DNA from: JAEINY01 sp942490535
Lineage (GTDB): Bacteria; Bacteroidota; Bacteroidia; Bacteroidales; Marinilabiliaceae
Length of the DNA: 64,000 nt
Reading direction: 5' to 3'
Assembly: GCA_942490535.1 (NCBI GenBank)
Contig: CALNXQ010000008.1
Location: forward strand, 801,834 to 865,833
A program made the position numbers and the translations under genes. This document shows, piece by piece, positions 46,201 through 58,800 of this stretch (its first letter is position 1; every line of letters begins with the position of its first letter). The notes under the pieces were generated by a model that saw only the letters and a program-made list of their open reading frames with translations, was not told the origin of the DNA and searched no databases.

Positions 46201-47740
46201 CAAATGTGAAATTGCCTACGGCAGAGACCTCTCTGACCTGGAAATCATCGCCGACCTTACACCAGGTAATATGACTGATGATATTGACATCTTCACCCTA
46301 CCACAGGCCGTGTTCAACATGCCAATTGATAAGATCATTCGTATTTCGGAAGATGAACGCTTGACGAAGGTATTCAAAGTAAATCTGGAAGAGTACTCGG
46401 TGTATAAAGGTGAAGCACTCTTCATTGGAGCTACTGAAATGGGGCCGGAAAAAAAGACACTGGCTTTTACACCAGAGCGTATTTTCGATCCTAATTCGAA
46501 ATACCGTATTGTTGCACGTGTCAGCTTTGATGAGTATGAAAAGGGCCAATGGCAAAAATATAAGAGCGAATCGGGAGACATTTATTACGAAACCAAGGAG
46601 GTCGAATTCACAACGGGAGCCCTGCCGGATCGTATTCCAACCGACTATATACAATACACCTACCCTCTGAATCGACAGGTTAATTTTTATAAACAAGAGT
46701 ATTCAACTGCCTATGTTACTTTCAAATCTGATCTGGAGCCCTTCTTCATGCCTCCGGTGGGCTGGACTCAAAAAGCACGATGGACACCAGCTAGTGGAGC
46801 TCCAATATATTCGGATATCCATTATAAACCTGGAGAAAAGACAGTGGAGACAGCAGTTCCTTCTGAACTTGCTAATAGTAGTGTACATCATTTTGAATTG
46901 GTCAATGTCCCATTAGATAAAAACAATGATATAAACCGTAATATTAAGACAAACACATCGGAAACGATCAATGATGCAGGAGGTACGACCTCTGAAATTA
47001 CAACCATGGAAGCAGTTGGTGAAATACGTGAAGCCGAAGAGAAGACATTCTACACCATCCCTTTCAGAGTAAGCTCCTACGATACATTTGCACAAAACTT
47101 TACGGTTAGAAACCAGGAAATTGAGTACATGCATACCGTATCTCCTGGCGTGAGATTACCATTTATATCGGTTAATATTGGTACTGGCCTGGACAAACAT
47201 GAGTTAATCGGTTCTGATAATATTGAACCGTTGGTACAGACGGAAGCTGTTTTGGAATCATCCGATTGGTACCAAGCCAATATAGCACCTATCATTTATG
47301 ATAATTACCCGGTGCATCCATCGGCAAAGATCACCTACCGTCCCGTTAACAAATTAGGCGTTCCACCAATACGAGGTATTAATCTGAACCAGATGGACTA
47401 TGACCTTCTATTGACAGATACTGACATTGAAAATGGTTCTTATAGTTCACTCATCAGTCATATTAATGTGGTCTACACCTTACCTAAACATTGGTCAACT
47501 GACTACGCCCATATCAGAAGTAAATTGGCTGAGTTATACCGAAAAGGTCAATACCATCCGAATGTTCAGATGAAGTCGGTCTTTACAAACAAGTTTTGTC
47601 CGCAAGCAAGCGTAGGAAATTATCCGGTGAAGCTGAAATATGTATTACCTGGTAGAAGGACCGTTACAAGTGAGTTTATTGTGAATTTAAAAAACAACTT
47701 TGACTGGAAACAAATAAGTGAAAAAGATGAACGGTTTTAA
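43229..47740 (+). CDS. Very large exported protein of unknown family (~1503 residues)
   Basis: ATG at 43229 gives a signal peptide (YKRILAFLIVLLTFFPLHLFA); the frame also has a TTG at 43211. The mature protein is beta-rich with little similarity to anything I recognise. Residues ~80-700 contain repeated 'FALEFFTGDLQALGLKG' and 'GLRISTLDPRFDLDYLG'-like strands, with many ligand-like Asp/Gly turns. At ~700-960 is a Gly-rich block (GPFVLNGFGGGIYYHMR, ARFELGGGFDVMLL) resembling barrel or channel strands. The C-terminal ~450 residues look like Ig/FN3-type domains (TLAFTPERIFDPNSKYRIVA). There is no T9SS sorting domain. It is followed with a short overlap or gap by the FN3 protein, indicating one operon. 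Confidence 0.75.
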   Translation: MIQPCYAYKRILAFLIVLLTFFPLHLFANDYGNGDIRYFEDFNLAVPETSLMDEEPDIKPTEEAENPYDAILQKVIDEGRITNTLDSSAFFSLPLGVAYGEDHSYMIVIDQATIYPGYAEFSAFMVLTNPLDNSKVRFRANNIGFSFKRGLINGVQLELIDEKELKVQKDVSLWFLPGSYVDWDCNGFKSLGINGRLDLSEKRFKKVNPLTGEELGKVSTRFSIVASDFQNILLELSLDPFKMVGFNEAYFAFESMVLDFSDEANAPGFSLPANYPGGYSGEMTNLWRGFYVKEARIYLTKKLADKDGQPTSFYVQNLLLDDFGLTGKMGVDNLLSIEKGKIGSWPMSIDNFALEFFTGDLQALGLKGQLIVQGSQTPLKYDAFYDVAGTYHFGINPGKELSFNAFAAKITLDGSSRIEVTVEQNQFYPSAELNGKISFACSKDTTQNSKKLVNLPSLDFQGLRISTLDPRFDLDYLGMASGDDLSFNAFPVTLTEASFKKNGTSKANFIFGIKVNLVPAKDDAIVGETRIGLVADISGAKWKFDGLTIDKIAIEAKKEGAYDLKGLILFAKGDPTYGDGFRGEIAAKFANTFELEALAVFGKVEGFRYFFVDAFMTFGKAGIPAGPFVLNGFGGGIYYHMRQTIPGEASGEMGKSLSGLSYIPDKSSFIGLKAGVQAGVVNPAIVTCKVNFEIIFNQSGGINQIGFNGEASVVSPVKELPVDEMKKVTEKAAAKEPQKVESTEVMKATISILMDFQNDVFHSEMELFINVAGAITGRGANNSAGKGVMHIDPEKWYLHLGTPTSPVGLDLVGIVKVGGYFMAGHDIPDAMVMHPKVLEYLDMDNSHFNGNRNEGVLNKGQGLAFGANFELDTGDLQFLIFYARFELGGGFDVMLLKYPNNAYCNGRDGGMGINQWYGKGQAYAYFGGKIGIKVRVFRRKRTFDIINIQTAAAIRIEGPNPTWMTGVIGGKYRILGGLVKGNCKFEMTVGDKCEIAYGRDLSDLEIIADLTPGNMTDDIDIFTLPQAVFNMPIDKIIRISEDERLTKVFKVNLEEYSVYKGEALFIGATEMGPEKKTLAFTPERIFDPNSKYRIVARVSFDEYEKGQWQKYKSESGDIYYETKEVEFTTGALPDRIPTDYIQYTYPLNRQVNFYKQEYSTAYVTFKSDLEPFFMPPVGWTQKARWTPASGAPIYSDIHYKPGEKTVETAVPSELANSSVHHFELVNVPLDKNNDINRNIKTNTSETINDAGGTTSEITTMEAVGEIREAEEKTFYTIPFRVSSYDTFAQNFTVRNQEIEYMHTVSPGVRLPFISVNIGTGLDKHELIGSDNIEPLVQTEAVLESSDWYQANIAPIIYDNYPVHPSAKITYRPVNKLGVPPIRGINLNQMDYDLLLTDTDIENGSYSSLISHINVVYTLPKHWSTDYAHIRSKLAELYRKGQYHPNVQMKSVFTNKFCPQASVGNYPVKLKYVLPGRRTVTSEFIVNLKNNFDWKQISEKDERF

Positions 47741-47822
47741 CAAAAGGCTGTCCATTGAAGGATTAATATTACAGAAAATGAAAAACATACAACCATCTAT
47801 ATATACTAGAATAAGAAAAGTC

Positions 47823-49841
47823 ATGAAAATTCCATTTATCGCCCTTTTCTTGTTATTAATAGCTGTCATGGGGGTTAAAGCCCAGGATAACTCACCCAAA
47901 CATGAAGTAAAACTGCTGGCTCGCCCAATGCCAGACAGTATCATGCTTCGTTGGGCGCCTACAACTTACCAGTTGTGGTTAAATGGAAATAAGTTTGGCT
48001 ACCATGTGATCCGAACAACCATCATACGAAATGGTGAATTTGTAAAGGAAAAGTCCAAACAGTTGACCAAACAACCGCTTAAACCACGCCCGCTTGATGC
48101 GTGGGAAAGTCTGGCTGAAGCGAATGGTTATGCCGGGGTTGCTGCCCAGGCTATTTATGGGGATGTTTTTGATGTGGAAACCAAAGAAGGCAGCAGTATC
48201 ATCGACATCATGAATAAAGCCACAGAACAGGAAAACAGGTTTGGCTTTGCTTTATTTTCTGCTGATCAGAGTACTGAAGTAGCCCGTTTTTCAGGGTTAT
48301 GGTATACTGACCAAGACGTGAAAAAGAATGAAAAATACCTCTACCGGGTATATGCAGCTCAATTACCTGATGGAATGCAAGCCGATACGGCCGTCTTTTA
48401 TACTGGAGTGGACGAATACCTACCCCTCCCGGCACCAATTGACGTTAAAGCTGAACCTGGTGACAAAATAGTTACAATCACCTGGGACAAACAATTCCAA
48501 TCACAATACTTCAATAGCTTTTGGGTGGAGCGTTCCGGTGATGATGGAAAAACTTTCAGTCGGTTGAATGATGTCCCTTTGGTTAATACAACTCCTGAAG
48601 GACATGATGAAACAAATTTCCATTTTTATGTCGATACATTGCCCGACAATGCAACAGCATTTCAATACCGAGTGATCGGCATCTCTCAGTTTGGAGAACT
48701 AAGTCCTCCATCAAAAATAAAAATTACCCAAGGTATCTACAAAATTTCCTCCGTTCCCACTCTGACAGCATTACCTGGACCTACAGGCGAAACGGTGCAA
48801 CTATCCTGGGAATTTCCCAATGAAAAACAGGAGAAGGTCGATGGGTTTCGAATCTATCGATCAGAAAAATTTGATCAAGATTATGAATTACTAAAAGATA
48901 ATTTACCCGCCATCAGCTTATCCTGCAATGACCAACAACCACTCATGACCGGCTATTATCGCATTCAAGCTTTCAACAATGGATTTGAAGGCCCCAGAAG
49001 TATCCCCAAAATGGTTCAACTGGTCGACTCTATCCCCCCCGCCATACCAACGGGATTAACCGCCAATGCCGATACATCTGGTATAGTGCAGCTAAAATGG
49101 ACGGCCAATGCTGATGAAGATATCTTTGGTTACCGTGTTTTCCGGGCCAATCATATTAAGGAAGAATTTTCCCAAATCACAATTGAAACAACACCATTGA
49201 ATAGTTATGTGGATACAATCAGTCTGAAAACATTGACCAAAGAAGTGTATTACAAGGTAGTGGCCATTGATCAGCGGCAAAATAAATCCGGCTTTTCTAA
49301 AATATTAAAGCTGGAACGCCCGGATGTCGTCCCCCCCGCTGCTCCTGTCATAAAAAACATTGGTTCAACACCACAAGGGCTTCTGTTAAAATGGCACCCA
49401 AGCCCCAGTAATGATGTAAATAAACAAGTGTTGTATCGTAATCGCCAGGGAAGTCGTGAATGGGAAATCATTAAAACCCTTCCTCCGGACAGCATTCAGA
49501 CAACTGACCAACCACCATTATCCAATACAGTTTACCGTTACCTGCTTATCGCAGTGGATAAGGCCGGTAATGAATCCAAACCAGCCTCACCAGTAGCTGG
49601 CAAATACAATGATCCGAAACAAAAGCAAGTTTGGATTCAGCCCACTGTAAAAATTAACAAAAAGCAAGGTACGGTGGATTTAAACTGGGAAAAACCAGCC
49701 CATATAGTCAACCAGTATTTAATCTACCAAAAAGTAGAAGACAAGAATTGGAAATTACTAAAAGGTGTAAAACCACCACAAAGGACCCTCTCTATTGTCT
49801 GTCCAAATGCCAAGTGTGAATACAAAATATTGTGCAAATAA
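47823..49841 (+). CDS. Exported multi-FN3 protein
   Basis: 672 residues from the ATG at 47823, chosen because it opens a canonical signal peptide (MKIPFIALFLLLIAVMGVKA); the frame is open back to 47718, overlapping the previous gene. The N-terminal ~180 residues are of unknown type. About five FN3-like domains follow, beginning around APIDVKAEPGDKIVTITW, PTLTALPGPTGETVQLSW, PTGLTANADTSGIVQLKW, KNIGSTPQGLLLKW and INKKQGTVDLNW. No T9SS sorting domain; the C-terminus ends KCEYKILCK. It is in an operon with the upstream giant and the downstream SprB-repeat gene. Confidence 0.8.
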   Translation: MKIPFIALFLLLIAVMGVKAQDNSPKHEVKLLARPMPDSIMLRWAPTTYQLWLNGNKFGYHVIRTTIIRNGEFVKEKSKQLTKQPLKPRPLDAWESLAEANGYAGVAAQAIYGDVFDVETKEGSSIIDIMNKATEQENRFGFALFSADQSTEVARFSGLWYTDQDVKKNEKYLYRVYAAQLPDGMQADTAVFYTGVDEYLPLPAPIDVKAEPGDKIVTITWDKQFQSQYFNSFWVERSGDDGKTFSRLNDVPLVNTTPEGHDETNFHFYVDTLPDNATAFQYRVIGISQFGELSPPSKIKITQGIYKISSVPTLTALPGPTGETVQLSWEFPNEKQEKVDGFRIYRSEKFDQDYELLKDNLPAISLSCNDQQPLMTGYYRIQAFNNGFEGPRSIPKMVQLVDSIPPAIPTGLTANADTSGIVQLKWTANADEDIFGYRVFRANHIKEEFSQITIETTPLNSYVDTISLKTLTKEVYYKVVAIDQRQNKSGFSKILKLERPDVVPPAAPVIKNIGSTPQGLLLKWHPSPSNDVNKQVLYRNRQGSREWEIIKTLPPDSIQTTDQPPLSNTVYRYLLIAVDKAGNESKPASPVAGKYNDPKQKQVWIQPTVKINKKQGTVDLNWEKPAHIVNQYLIYQKVEDKNWKLLKGVKPPQRTLSIVCPNAKCEYKILCK

Positions 49842-49855
49842 AACAAAAATCACCT

Positions 49856-52800
49856 ATGCTTACCAATATACTGAATGTGAATAAAATATCTGTTTTCATT
49901 TTTTTACTTTCACTAATTACATTTGTTAAGGCTGAAAAATACGATATCAGTTCAACTACAGTTGCAACTACAGGTTATATAAAAACGCTTAAATTAACTT
50001 TTGGTGGTAGTAATAAAAGTTTTATATACTCCTATACCATTGATGAGTTTAACAATGCTACCGGGAATATCGAAAGATATAGTAATTTTACAACTTCAGT
50101 AATTCCCACCTCGCTTAAAGCCGAGGCCATCTACCATAATCACTCTGGAGCACCATATAGTAATTTCTCAAAAACATGGACTAGTTTTGAAAATGGTCTT
50201 CAAGAATGTTCGCTATCAAATTGGGATATTGATCCTGCCAGGGTTGAATTTACTATAAAACCATATTACCAGTTAGAAAACACTCCCTCACAAGCCTGTA
50301 CAGATGGTATCGGCCTTAAAATATTTTTAAATGACTCAAAAATATTTTGTGGGGATGTTAAAGTATATATCCGAGCCACCAGTCCTACAGAATCCTGGAT
50401 ACAATATAACGCCTCTCCACTCCCATCAGGAAATAACGATAACAAGGGATATCTCCATGTACCTTTTAACGCAATTGCCAGTAAACCGAATTGGGTAGGC
50501 CGTAATTTGGAAATCAGAATTCAGCACCCCGATGGAAATTATACATCGGCCGTATCCGGCTTTTCTTTTTATCACCCCCCTACTTTAGTGACCAAACCCA
50601 CACACCTCACATGCTATGGGTCTAACGATGGCTCCATAGAGATCACAAATCTGACTAACGGAAACCCCAATAAAACACTCTACAGTTGGCTAGTAGAACT
50701 CACAACTGCCCATTCAAATGATGCAGTAGAATTTATGCCTGGATATTTCATTGCAAAGGTACATGGCAAAATAACAGGAAATAAAGCGACTAATCTGGTA
50801 GCCGGCACATACGGCATTGCCGTCAATTACAATGATGGTACCGCTTCCAGCCTCTGCTCCGGTAAAGAAATAGTCACGCTCACACAGCCTAATCCTATTA
50901 AGATGACCCAACTGGATTTTAATACCTTTGAAGCTATCAATGGTGAAACATATCACACTAAAACCACAAATGGAAAAGCCAGTGGTACCATAAATATTAC
51001 TGGACGCTCAGGTGAAGCTTATGATATTGAACAGCCTGCCGGAGCTTCCATAACCCACCGCACAGGAACAAAATATAACATCAGTAATATACCTTTATCG
51101 GTCACAAAAATCGTTGTTAAGTCTAAATCTGAAGGCTGCCTGAGCGATGAAATCAACATCTCCGCCCCCCTTAGTGCTCCTTCAAAATTATCTGTCGCAA
51201 TTGGCACTATTCAACACGTTGATTGCAAAGGAAATAAAACTGGTCAAATACCACTAACGATATCTAATGGTTTTGGCGAATACAAAATCGAACTAACCTC
51301 TAAGACCCATAGTGTCACGATTGACAATCATGATGAAATGAGTCATACTTTCACTGGCTTACCCAAAGAAACCTATACGATTAAAGTCACCGATTTAGCG
51401 AATACAAATGATTCTTATACTATCAAAGACATTTCAGTTAATGAGCCAACAGATGATCTACAGATAAAAGTAGATTCTTATTCTAATGTTAAATGTAACA
51501 ATCAGGGCAATGGTTCAATTAGACTAGCTGCAACAGGCGGAACTGGCGGAACTGAGAATTACTCTTTTCACATTGGCAACGTGAACACTCAGTATTCTGA
51601 AGTCTTAGCAGGAAACACCACCTACATATGTAAAGTTACAGATGCGAATTCCTGCACAAGTACAACTACTCAATACATTTCGAATCCTGCGGCCCTAGCT
51701 GTTGCCAGTGGACCTACCATCAGCCCTGCAGCATGTACTGCAGCAAAAAATGGAAGCATAACCTTTACGGTCAATGGAGGCCATGATAAAGATGCTTCCT
51801 TCACCGTTACTTCTGCAGAGGAACCAAGAAAATTCACCTCCAGTGATGTCTCCCATAATGGGCGTCAAATAACAATTTCCAATCTAAGTGGGGGAACCTA
51901 TAAAGTCAACATTCAAAACGGGGCTAATTGTGAAATATCAAATTATAGTTTTACAATACCTGTTTCATCAACTACTATCGGGCTGAATATTTCAACAATT
52001 TATCAACCATTGTGTAAGGAACAAAAGAACGGTATCGTAAAGCTAGAAGTTAATAATGGAACGCCTGTTTCAGGTACAAACAAATACGACCTTCTGGTAA
52101 ATGGTTCAACCACGAAAGAATATGATATGAGTAATAACTTTACCGGTTTGGATGGGACCATTACTTATAGCTTTAAAGTGACAGATATAAATGGTTGTTC
52201 TTCTGATATCAATAATTACGTTGTGGGAATAAAAGAGAATCCGCTAAATTTTAATGCACTCCCGTCTTCACAACCTACTTCATGCCCCAATGGTACAGAC
52301 GGGACCATAACAGTTTTAGGTAAGGGAGGAAGAAAAATGGACGGCAATCCCACTTCTAAATATTACTATAGCATTAATAATGTAGATTACGAAGAAATAA
52401 CTGGAAATAGCAACCACACGTTCGATAAAAATATAACTGCCACCACTCATACGGTCTACATTAAAGATGAGGCTGGATGTAAGGTGCAGGCAAGTATTAA
52501 AGTGGAATCCAAAGAAAATCCCTTCGACCAGACTAAAACAAATATTTCTGATCAATCCTGTACGGACATCTCAAACGGTGTAATTCAACTTACATCCCTA
52601 CCTGCTACTTGGTACAACAATTTATCATTCTCACTAAATGAAATCAAATTAAATCCCTCTACGGTAAGTATTGATAAATCAGCTGCTGCTTTTAAAGAAT
52701 TGTCCACTAGCACCTATAAATTAGAGATCAAAAACGAGACTAACAATTGTGCCAAAACATTTAGTAACCTAAACGTTGCTAACCTCTACCATGATAAAAT

Positions 52801-55800
52801 GATCATCATTAATCCAACCATTGAAATAAAACCGGCTTGTGATAATGCGAATAATGGAGAACTGGGCATCAATGTTTCGAGAACCGGCTATGAAGGTCCA
52901 TGGACCATTATACTTAATGGAGGAACCCAAAGTGCAAACAGCAGCTTTAGTGCCTATTATACTGAACTAGATGATATCACTTATACCATTACAGCTATTG
53001 ATGAAAATGGATGCAGTAAACAACAATCAGTAATCCTTCCGCAATCTAGTGACGCCGTTGATTTCGAAGCAGCGCCATTAGTAAGTCCTGCCACATGTTC
53101 TGATGTTTCTAATGGTTCAATTGAAGTCAAGGCTATTAAAGGAGTTCCCCTGGTTGGTAATATGTATAACTATTACCTAATAGACATAACAGACAATAAA
53201 AGTGAAAAGCTAATTAGTGGACCAAGTGCATTATTTGAGAACCTAACTCCAACTCATCATTATCAGGTCAGAGTAGAAGACGCAGTTGGCTGTTCTAAAG
53301 AATCCGAAGTAGTTTTAATGGGATCAAGGCCTTCAATTAGTTTTTCACAAGCTATTGTTTCTTCACCTTGCTGCAATGGCGGTAACGATGGAAGCATCAA
53401 AATCACGATTAGCAACGACAATGCACCGGGTGTTACATACAGCTACCATCTTTACGACGAAAATAATATTCCGGTCAACACATCAACCTTTGATATGACA
53501 TCCGGTACATTCAGTGGATTAAGCGCCGGCATTTATGGTATTTCTGTTCAGGGTGACGATACCTGTGGTGAAAATTATGACAACATCATCGTAAACGAAC
53601 CAACAAAGATTGCAATATCAGCATCCACTTATCAATGCATCACGGGTAATGGCCTGAACAATGGCTCCTTTACCATCACCGCCACCAATGGCAGTAAAAA
53701 TTACGCTTATGAATGGATTAAAGACGACCTCATCCTTGATGCCAAAGATGATATAGTCTACAATGGTGCATCCGGCTTCACCTTTGAAGCATCCGATCTG
53801 ACACCCGGAACCTACACCTTCCGCCTGCGCGACATGAACAGCTGCCTCTATTTTGACGATGGCAACAGCATCTGGTATGAAGAGAGCTTTACACTAACAG
53901 AACCCAACAAGCTGACATTAACTCCAACCATCGTGCATGAATCCTGCGCTTCAGCAAATGACGGGCAAATTAGTATCCTTGCAGAAGGCGGTTGGTTATG
54001 TGGAAGCAATTATCAATCGGACTGCAACAACACATCAACTATCTGCGGCGAATGGAGTGGCATTAATTGTACTAATCCCGATTATATCTACGGGATCGTT
54101 AGCAATAATACTGAACAATGGCAATGCAGCAATGTCTTTGAAGATCTAAATCCAGATACATACCAGGTGATGGTCCAGGACAAAGCCGGTAACATCACAT
54201 CACAAGAAGTGACCATCAATTCCCGTCCATTATTGGCCATCACAGAAGTAGGTAGTTCAATTGATGCCACTTGTCCGGGATACAGTAACGGCCAAATCGC
54301 CGCTACGGTAAGCAATGGCGTTTTGGAAAACGGTATGTTTACCTATACCATTACCGATCGAACCAGTGCCCAAATTATATCTAACCTTAATCAGGATGCT
54401 GATTTCACATATGACCTGTTGCCGGCCGGTGATTATACGCTGACGGTAACAGATCTGAATGGTTGTAACGACAGCTTTGATTTTACTATCGGCGAACCAC
54501 TTCCGGCAGAAATCACCCTGACCCATAATTTTATCCTGGATAAAGGACTAGCTACCGGAGAAATCAACGTGACAGTGACCAACGGTAATCAACTGTTCAA
54601 TTACGAATGGTACTACAACGGTGCTGCAGCTCCATTTGAACAAGGCCAAACCACGCAATCCATTTTGTTGAACAACAGGTTGGCCGGCACCTACCTTTTG
54701 AAGGTAAAAGACATCCATAACTGTGTTTATGAAACCTCGGAGTGGATGGAACGCACCATTGAAATTATCGAACCTGATAAAAAGTTGCAGTTCAGCAAAC
54801 AGGAATCGACCAATGTGAGCTGTAACGGGTTTGGGGATGCTTCCATCTCAGTGGAAGCAACAGGCGGATGGGGAACCAATTATGAATACTCACTCAATAA
54901 TAAGCCCTGGCAAGCCAATGGAAACTATACAAAACTGGAACCAGGTGATTACAGTGTCACAATAAGAGATGAGGAAGAAGTAACACGTACCTGGGAAGTA
55001 ACCATCAACGAACCAAAGACCCTGGACATGAACCTTTCAGGCGTCTTTAATGCCTCTTGTCCGCTGTATGCCAACGGGCGCATTGAGGCGACCATCCTCA
55101 ATGGGATCGACCATCCGGATGGATTGCATTATCGCATTGTGGATTTAAATGATGCTACCATGATTCTTGGTGAAAAGGCTGATTTTAGCCGTGATTACCG
55201 TTTCAACAAATTACCTAAAGGTGACTATGAACTGTTTGTAACAGACCAAAACAGTTGTGTGGCCTCCAAAACATTCACCATTACCGAACCCGACACGGCA
55301 AAAATAAAACTCACCAATAATTTCATCCGGGCCAAAGGTGAGGCGACCGGTGAAATCGATGTAACCGTCTCCAAAGGAAATGGGCTGTTCGATTATAAGT
55401 GGTACCGTAAAGGCGAAACCACTCCTTTTAAACAAGGTCGAACCTCAGATACCGTAGCATTGGATAAACAATTGGCGGGGACCTACACCTTGATGTTGCG
55501 CGATACAGCCAGATGCGTGTATGAAGATGAAGATTGGATGACTCGTATCGTGGAAATGCGTGAACCAGAGAATGCATTGAAATTTGAAGTGACGCGAAAC
55601 AGAGCCACAACTTGTTTTGAAGATGCTGATGGTAGCATTGAAGTATTGCCCATTGGTGGATGGGGTAATTATAAGTACACCCTCAATGGAGGTGTTTCAC
55701 AACCAGAAACAACATTTAATAACCTGGTAGCAGATAACTATACCATCACTATCACCGATAGTACTGGTATACAATGGGACAGTACCTTGGTGGTCACTCA

Positions 55801-58800
55801 GCCTGAATTGCTAGAAGCTGCCTACCTAAACCACAAAGACATCAATTGCTTTGGTGGTAAGGATGGCTGGATTTCTTTAGATATTAAGGGAGGTAACCAG
55901 AATTATTTGGTATCAACTGATCAGGAAAATTGGATAACGGGCAACCGGGTGGAAGATCTGGCGATTGGCACCTACACCGTATTTGTGAAAGATAAGAAGG
56001 AATGTGCCACTCAAATCAATCCAATAACACTGATGCAGCCGCATGAAATCACGCTTGTGGATTCAAGTATTATCAAGTCACGCTGCTCCAACAATGAAGG
56101 GATCATCAATACCGTTTTTAAAGGTGGCGTTGGTTCACTGAACTACACATGGTACCGAGTAGCCAATGATTACTCCTCGGAAACGCTATTGACAGCAACG
56201 AATGATACCATTTCTGATTTGTTTGCCGGCCGCTATAAAGTAGAAGTGACCGATGACCATCACTGCACCCTGCCCTTTAATTTTGCAATTGGCGATATTA
56301 CTGATCTGGCCGTCGATGCCATTGAGACAAAAGCGGTTTCCTGTTATGGATACAGCGATGGACAAGCTCTGGCCAAGGTCATCAATGGTAACCAACCGTA
56401 TGTCTATAGCTGGCCTAAAGAGATAAGTGAACATCAAAATGATACCGCCTGGGCAATGACAGCCGGCACATATGAATTATTAGTGAGTGACGATAAAGGT
56501 TGTACAACCACCAGGAAGTTTACCATCCAAACACCGGCTCCGCTAAACTATTCCCTATCCATTGATGAACAACCACTGTGCTTAGGTGGTCAGAAAGGTA
56601 CCATTGAACTGACGGGCACAGGCGGCACACCGGAGTATAACTACACCTGGTCAACAGGTAGTTCTGACGCACGCATCGCAGACCTGGAACCCGGCACCTA
56701 TGCACTGACCCTGACTGACAGCCATGAATGCGAGGCCCGCTTCTCCTTCGAGCGTCAATACCAACGTTACCTCACACCATTTATCGGTGTCGACACCCTG
56801 ATTTGTCATTACGACCTTTTACCCCTGGATGCCGGTGCCTACAATCGCTTCATCTGGACGGCTGACAATGGATTTGCATCTGATGAGCGCACTATCAGCC
56901 TCAATGATCCGGGGACCTATTTTCTGGAAGTGACCGATGTGGATAACTGCCTGGGATACGACACATTGAAACTGGATGTGAGCTATTTGCAAATTGATCA
57001 CCTGCAGCTCAAAGATGTTACCTGCAACAAATTTGCCGATGGCGAAGCCCACCTTACCATTGGGCCGGAAAACTGGGAACATACCATCTCGTGGCCCGAT
57101 GCAAGCAGTGAAACCAGTTGGATGAACCTCAGTGGTGGTGATTACAAAGTAAAAGTCGAGGATCCATTTGGTTGTAAAGAGGAGCGCCACTTCACCATCT
57201 TCGAACCGGATACGCTGAACCTGGTGATTAATCAATTGCAATCCCCCCTTTGTTATGGCAACTCAAACGGCATCATCGATTCCAGAATGGCCGGCGGGGT
57301 AAGCCCTTATCGCATCACCTGGAACACCGGATCCCAAAACGAGCTGCTCACCAAACTGGATACCGGCTACTATCATGTGGAAGTATATGATGCCAATAAC
57401 TGTTTTTATGAGCAGGGATTTGATTTCCCTTACCGGCGCTTCCTTGCTCCTCATGTAGGCCCCGACACCCTCATCTGCCATTACGACAAATTACCGCTGG
57501 ATGCCGGTGACTACAGTAAATTTAGATGGACAGCCAAGGGGAATTTCAGCTCCCGCCAACGAGAGGTGACGCTCACCGATCCGGATACCTACTACCTGGA
57601 AGTGACCGATGCCGATAACTGCCTGGGATACGACACCCTCAAGCTGGATGTGAGTTACCTCAAAATTGACAACCTACAGCTCAAAGATGTGACCTGCTAT
57701 GGCTTTGGTGACGGGGAAGCAACAATCACGGTATCACCTGCCCATTGGCCCCATACCATCAGCTGGCCCGACGGCTCCGGACTCAATAGCTGGCGCCTTC
57801 TCAACGGTGGCACCTATGAAGTGAATATTGCTGATGCCTTCGGTTGCGGAGATAAAGACTATTTTAAAATTGACGAACCGGCTCCCCTGGCCATCAACAT
57901 GAACAAACAGCTGGATCCCTATTGTTTTGGCGTGCCAGATGGCATCATTGAGACCGAAGGGAATGGTGGTGTTGCTAATTACCGGTACAACTGGCTGCAT
58001 GGCGAAAACAACCGGAAAATTGAAAAACTGGATACCGGCCGGTATGTGCTGGATCTGTTCGATGGCAACAACTGCCACATCCGCGAAGCGTTCAACATGC
58101 AGTATGTCAAAACCATCTATCCGCAGCTGGGTAACGACCTGGTGATTTGTCAGGGGAACAATGCCAAGCTTTACCCCGGTGCATTCGAAGCCTACCAATG
58201 GTTCCAAAACGATATAGAAACCGGAAGTGACACCGCACTGGTCATCAGCGATGCTGCTACCTACCGGGTGCAGGTCGCCGACGACATGGGATGCATTGGC
58301 CGCGACACCATGTCCTTAGCTGTCCGATCCACCGATTTAACCCCTGAGTTCCTCACCGCCACCAGTGTGCCGGCAGGTGATACACTGATCATCGTGGAAG
58401 TCAGTCAGCCCAAACCACAGAAGATAGAGTGGTTCTTCACCGGTGAATACCAGGTGGTGGAAACAGGTGACTACTACTGCAAAGTCATCTTCACCGAAGA
58501 AGGCATGCGCGAAGTCACCCTCAATGCACACAGCTATAACTGTATGGCCCAGGCCCGCAAAACCATCCTGGTGACACCCGAGGGAACGCAGGATAGTTCA
58601 GAAGATCCGGCCAAGCAAGGCTATAAAAACCTGATGAAGGTAACCGCCTCGCCCAATCCAAGCGATGGTTTCTTCAACGTGGATGTGGAACTCAGCGAAA
58701 CAGCCGCCATCAACATCTACCTGGTGTCATTGGGATCGGGACAGATAATCGATCAGCGCAAAGCCCATGGCATGAAGAAATATAACGAGTCATTTAACCT

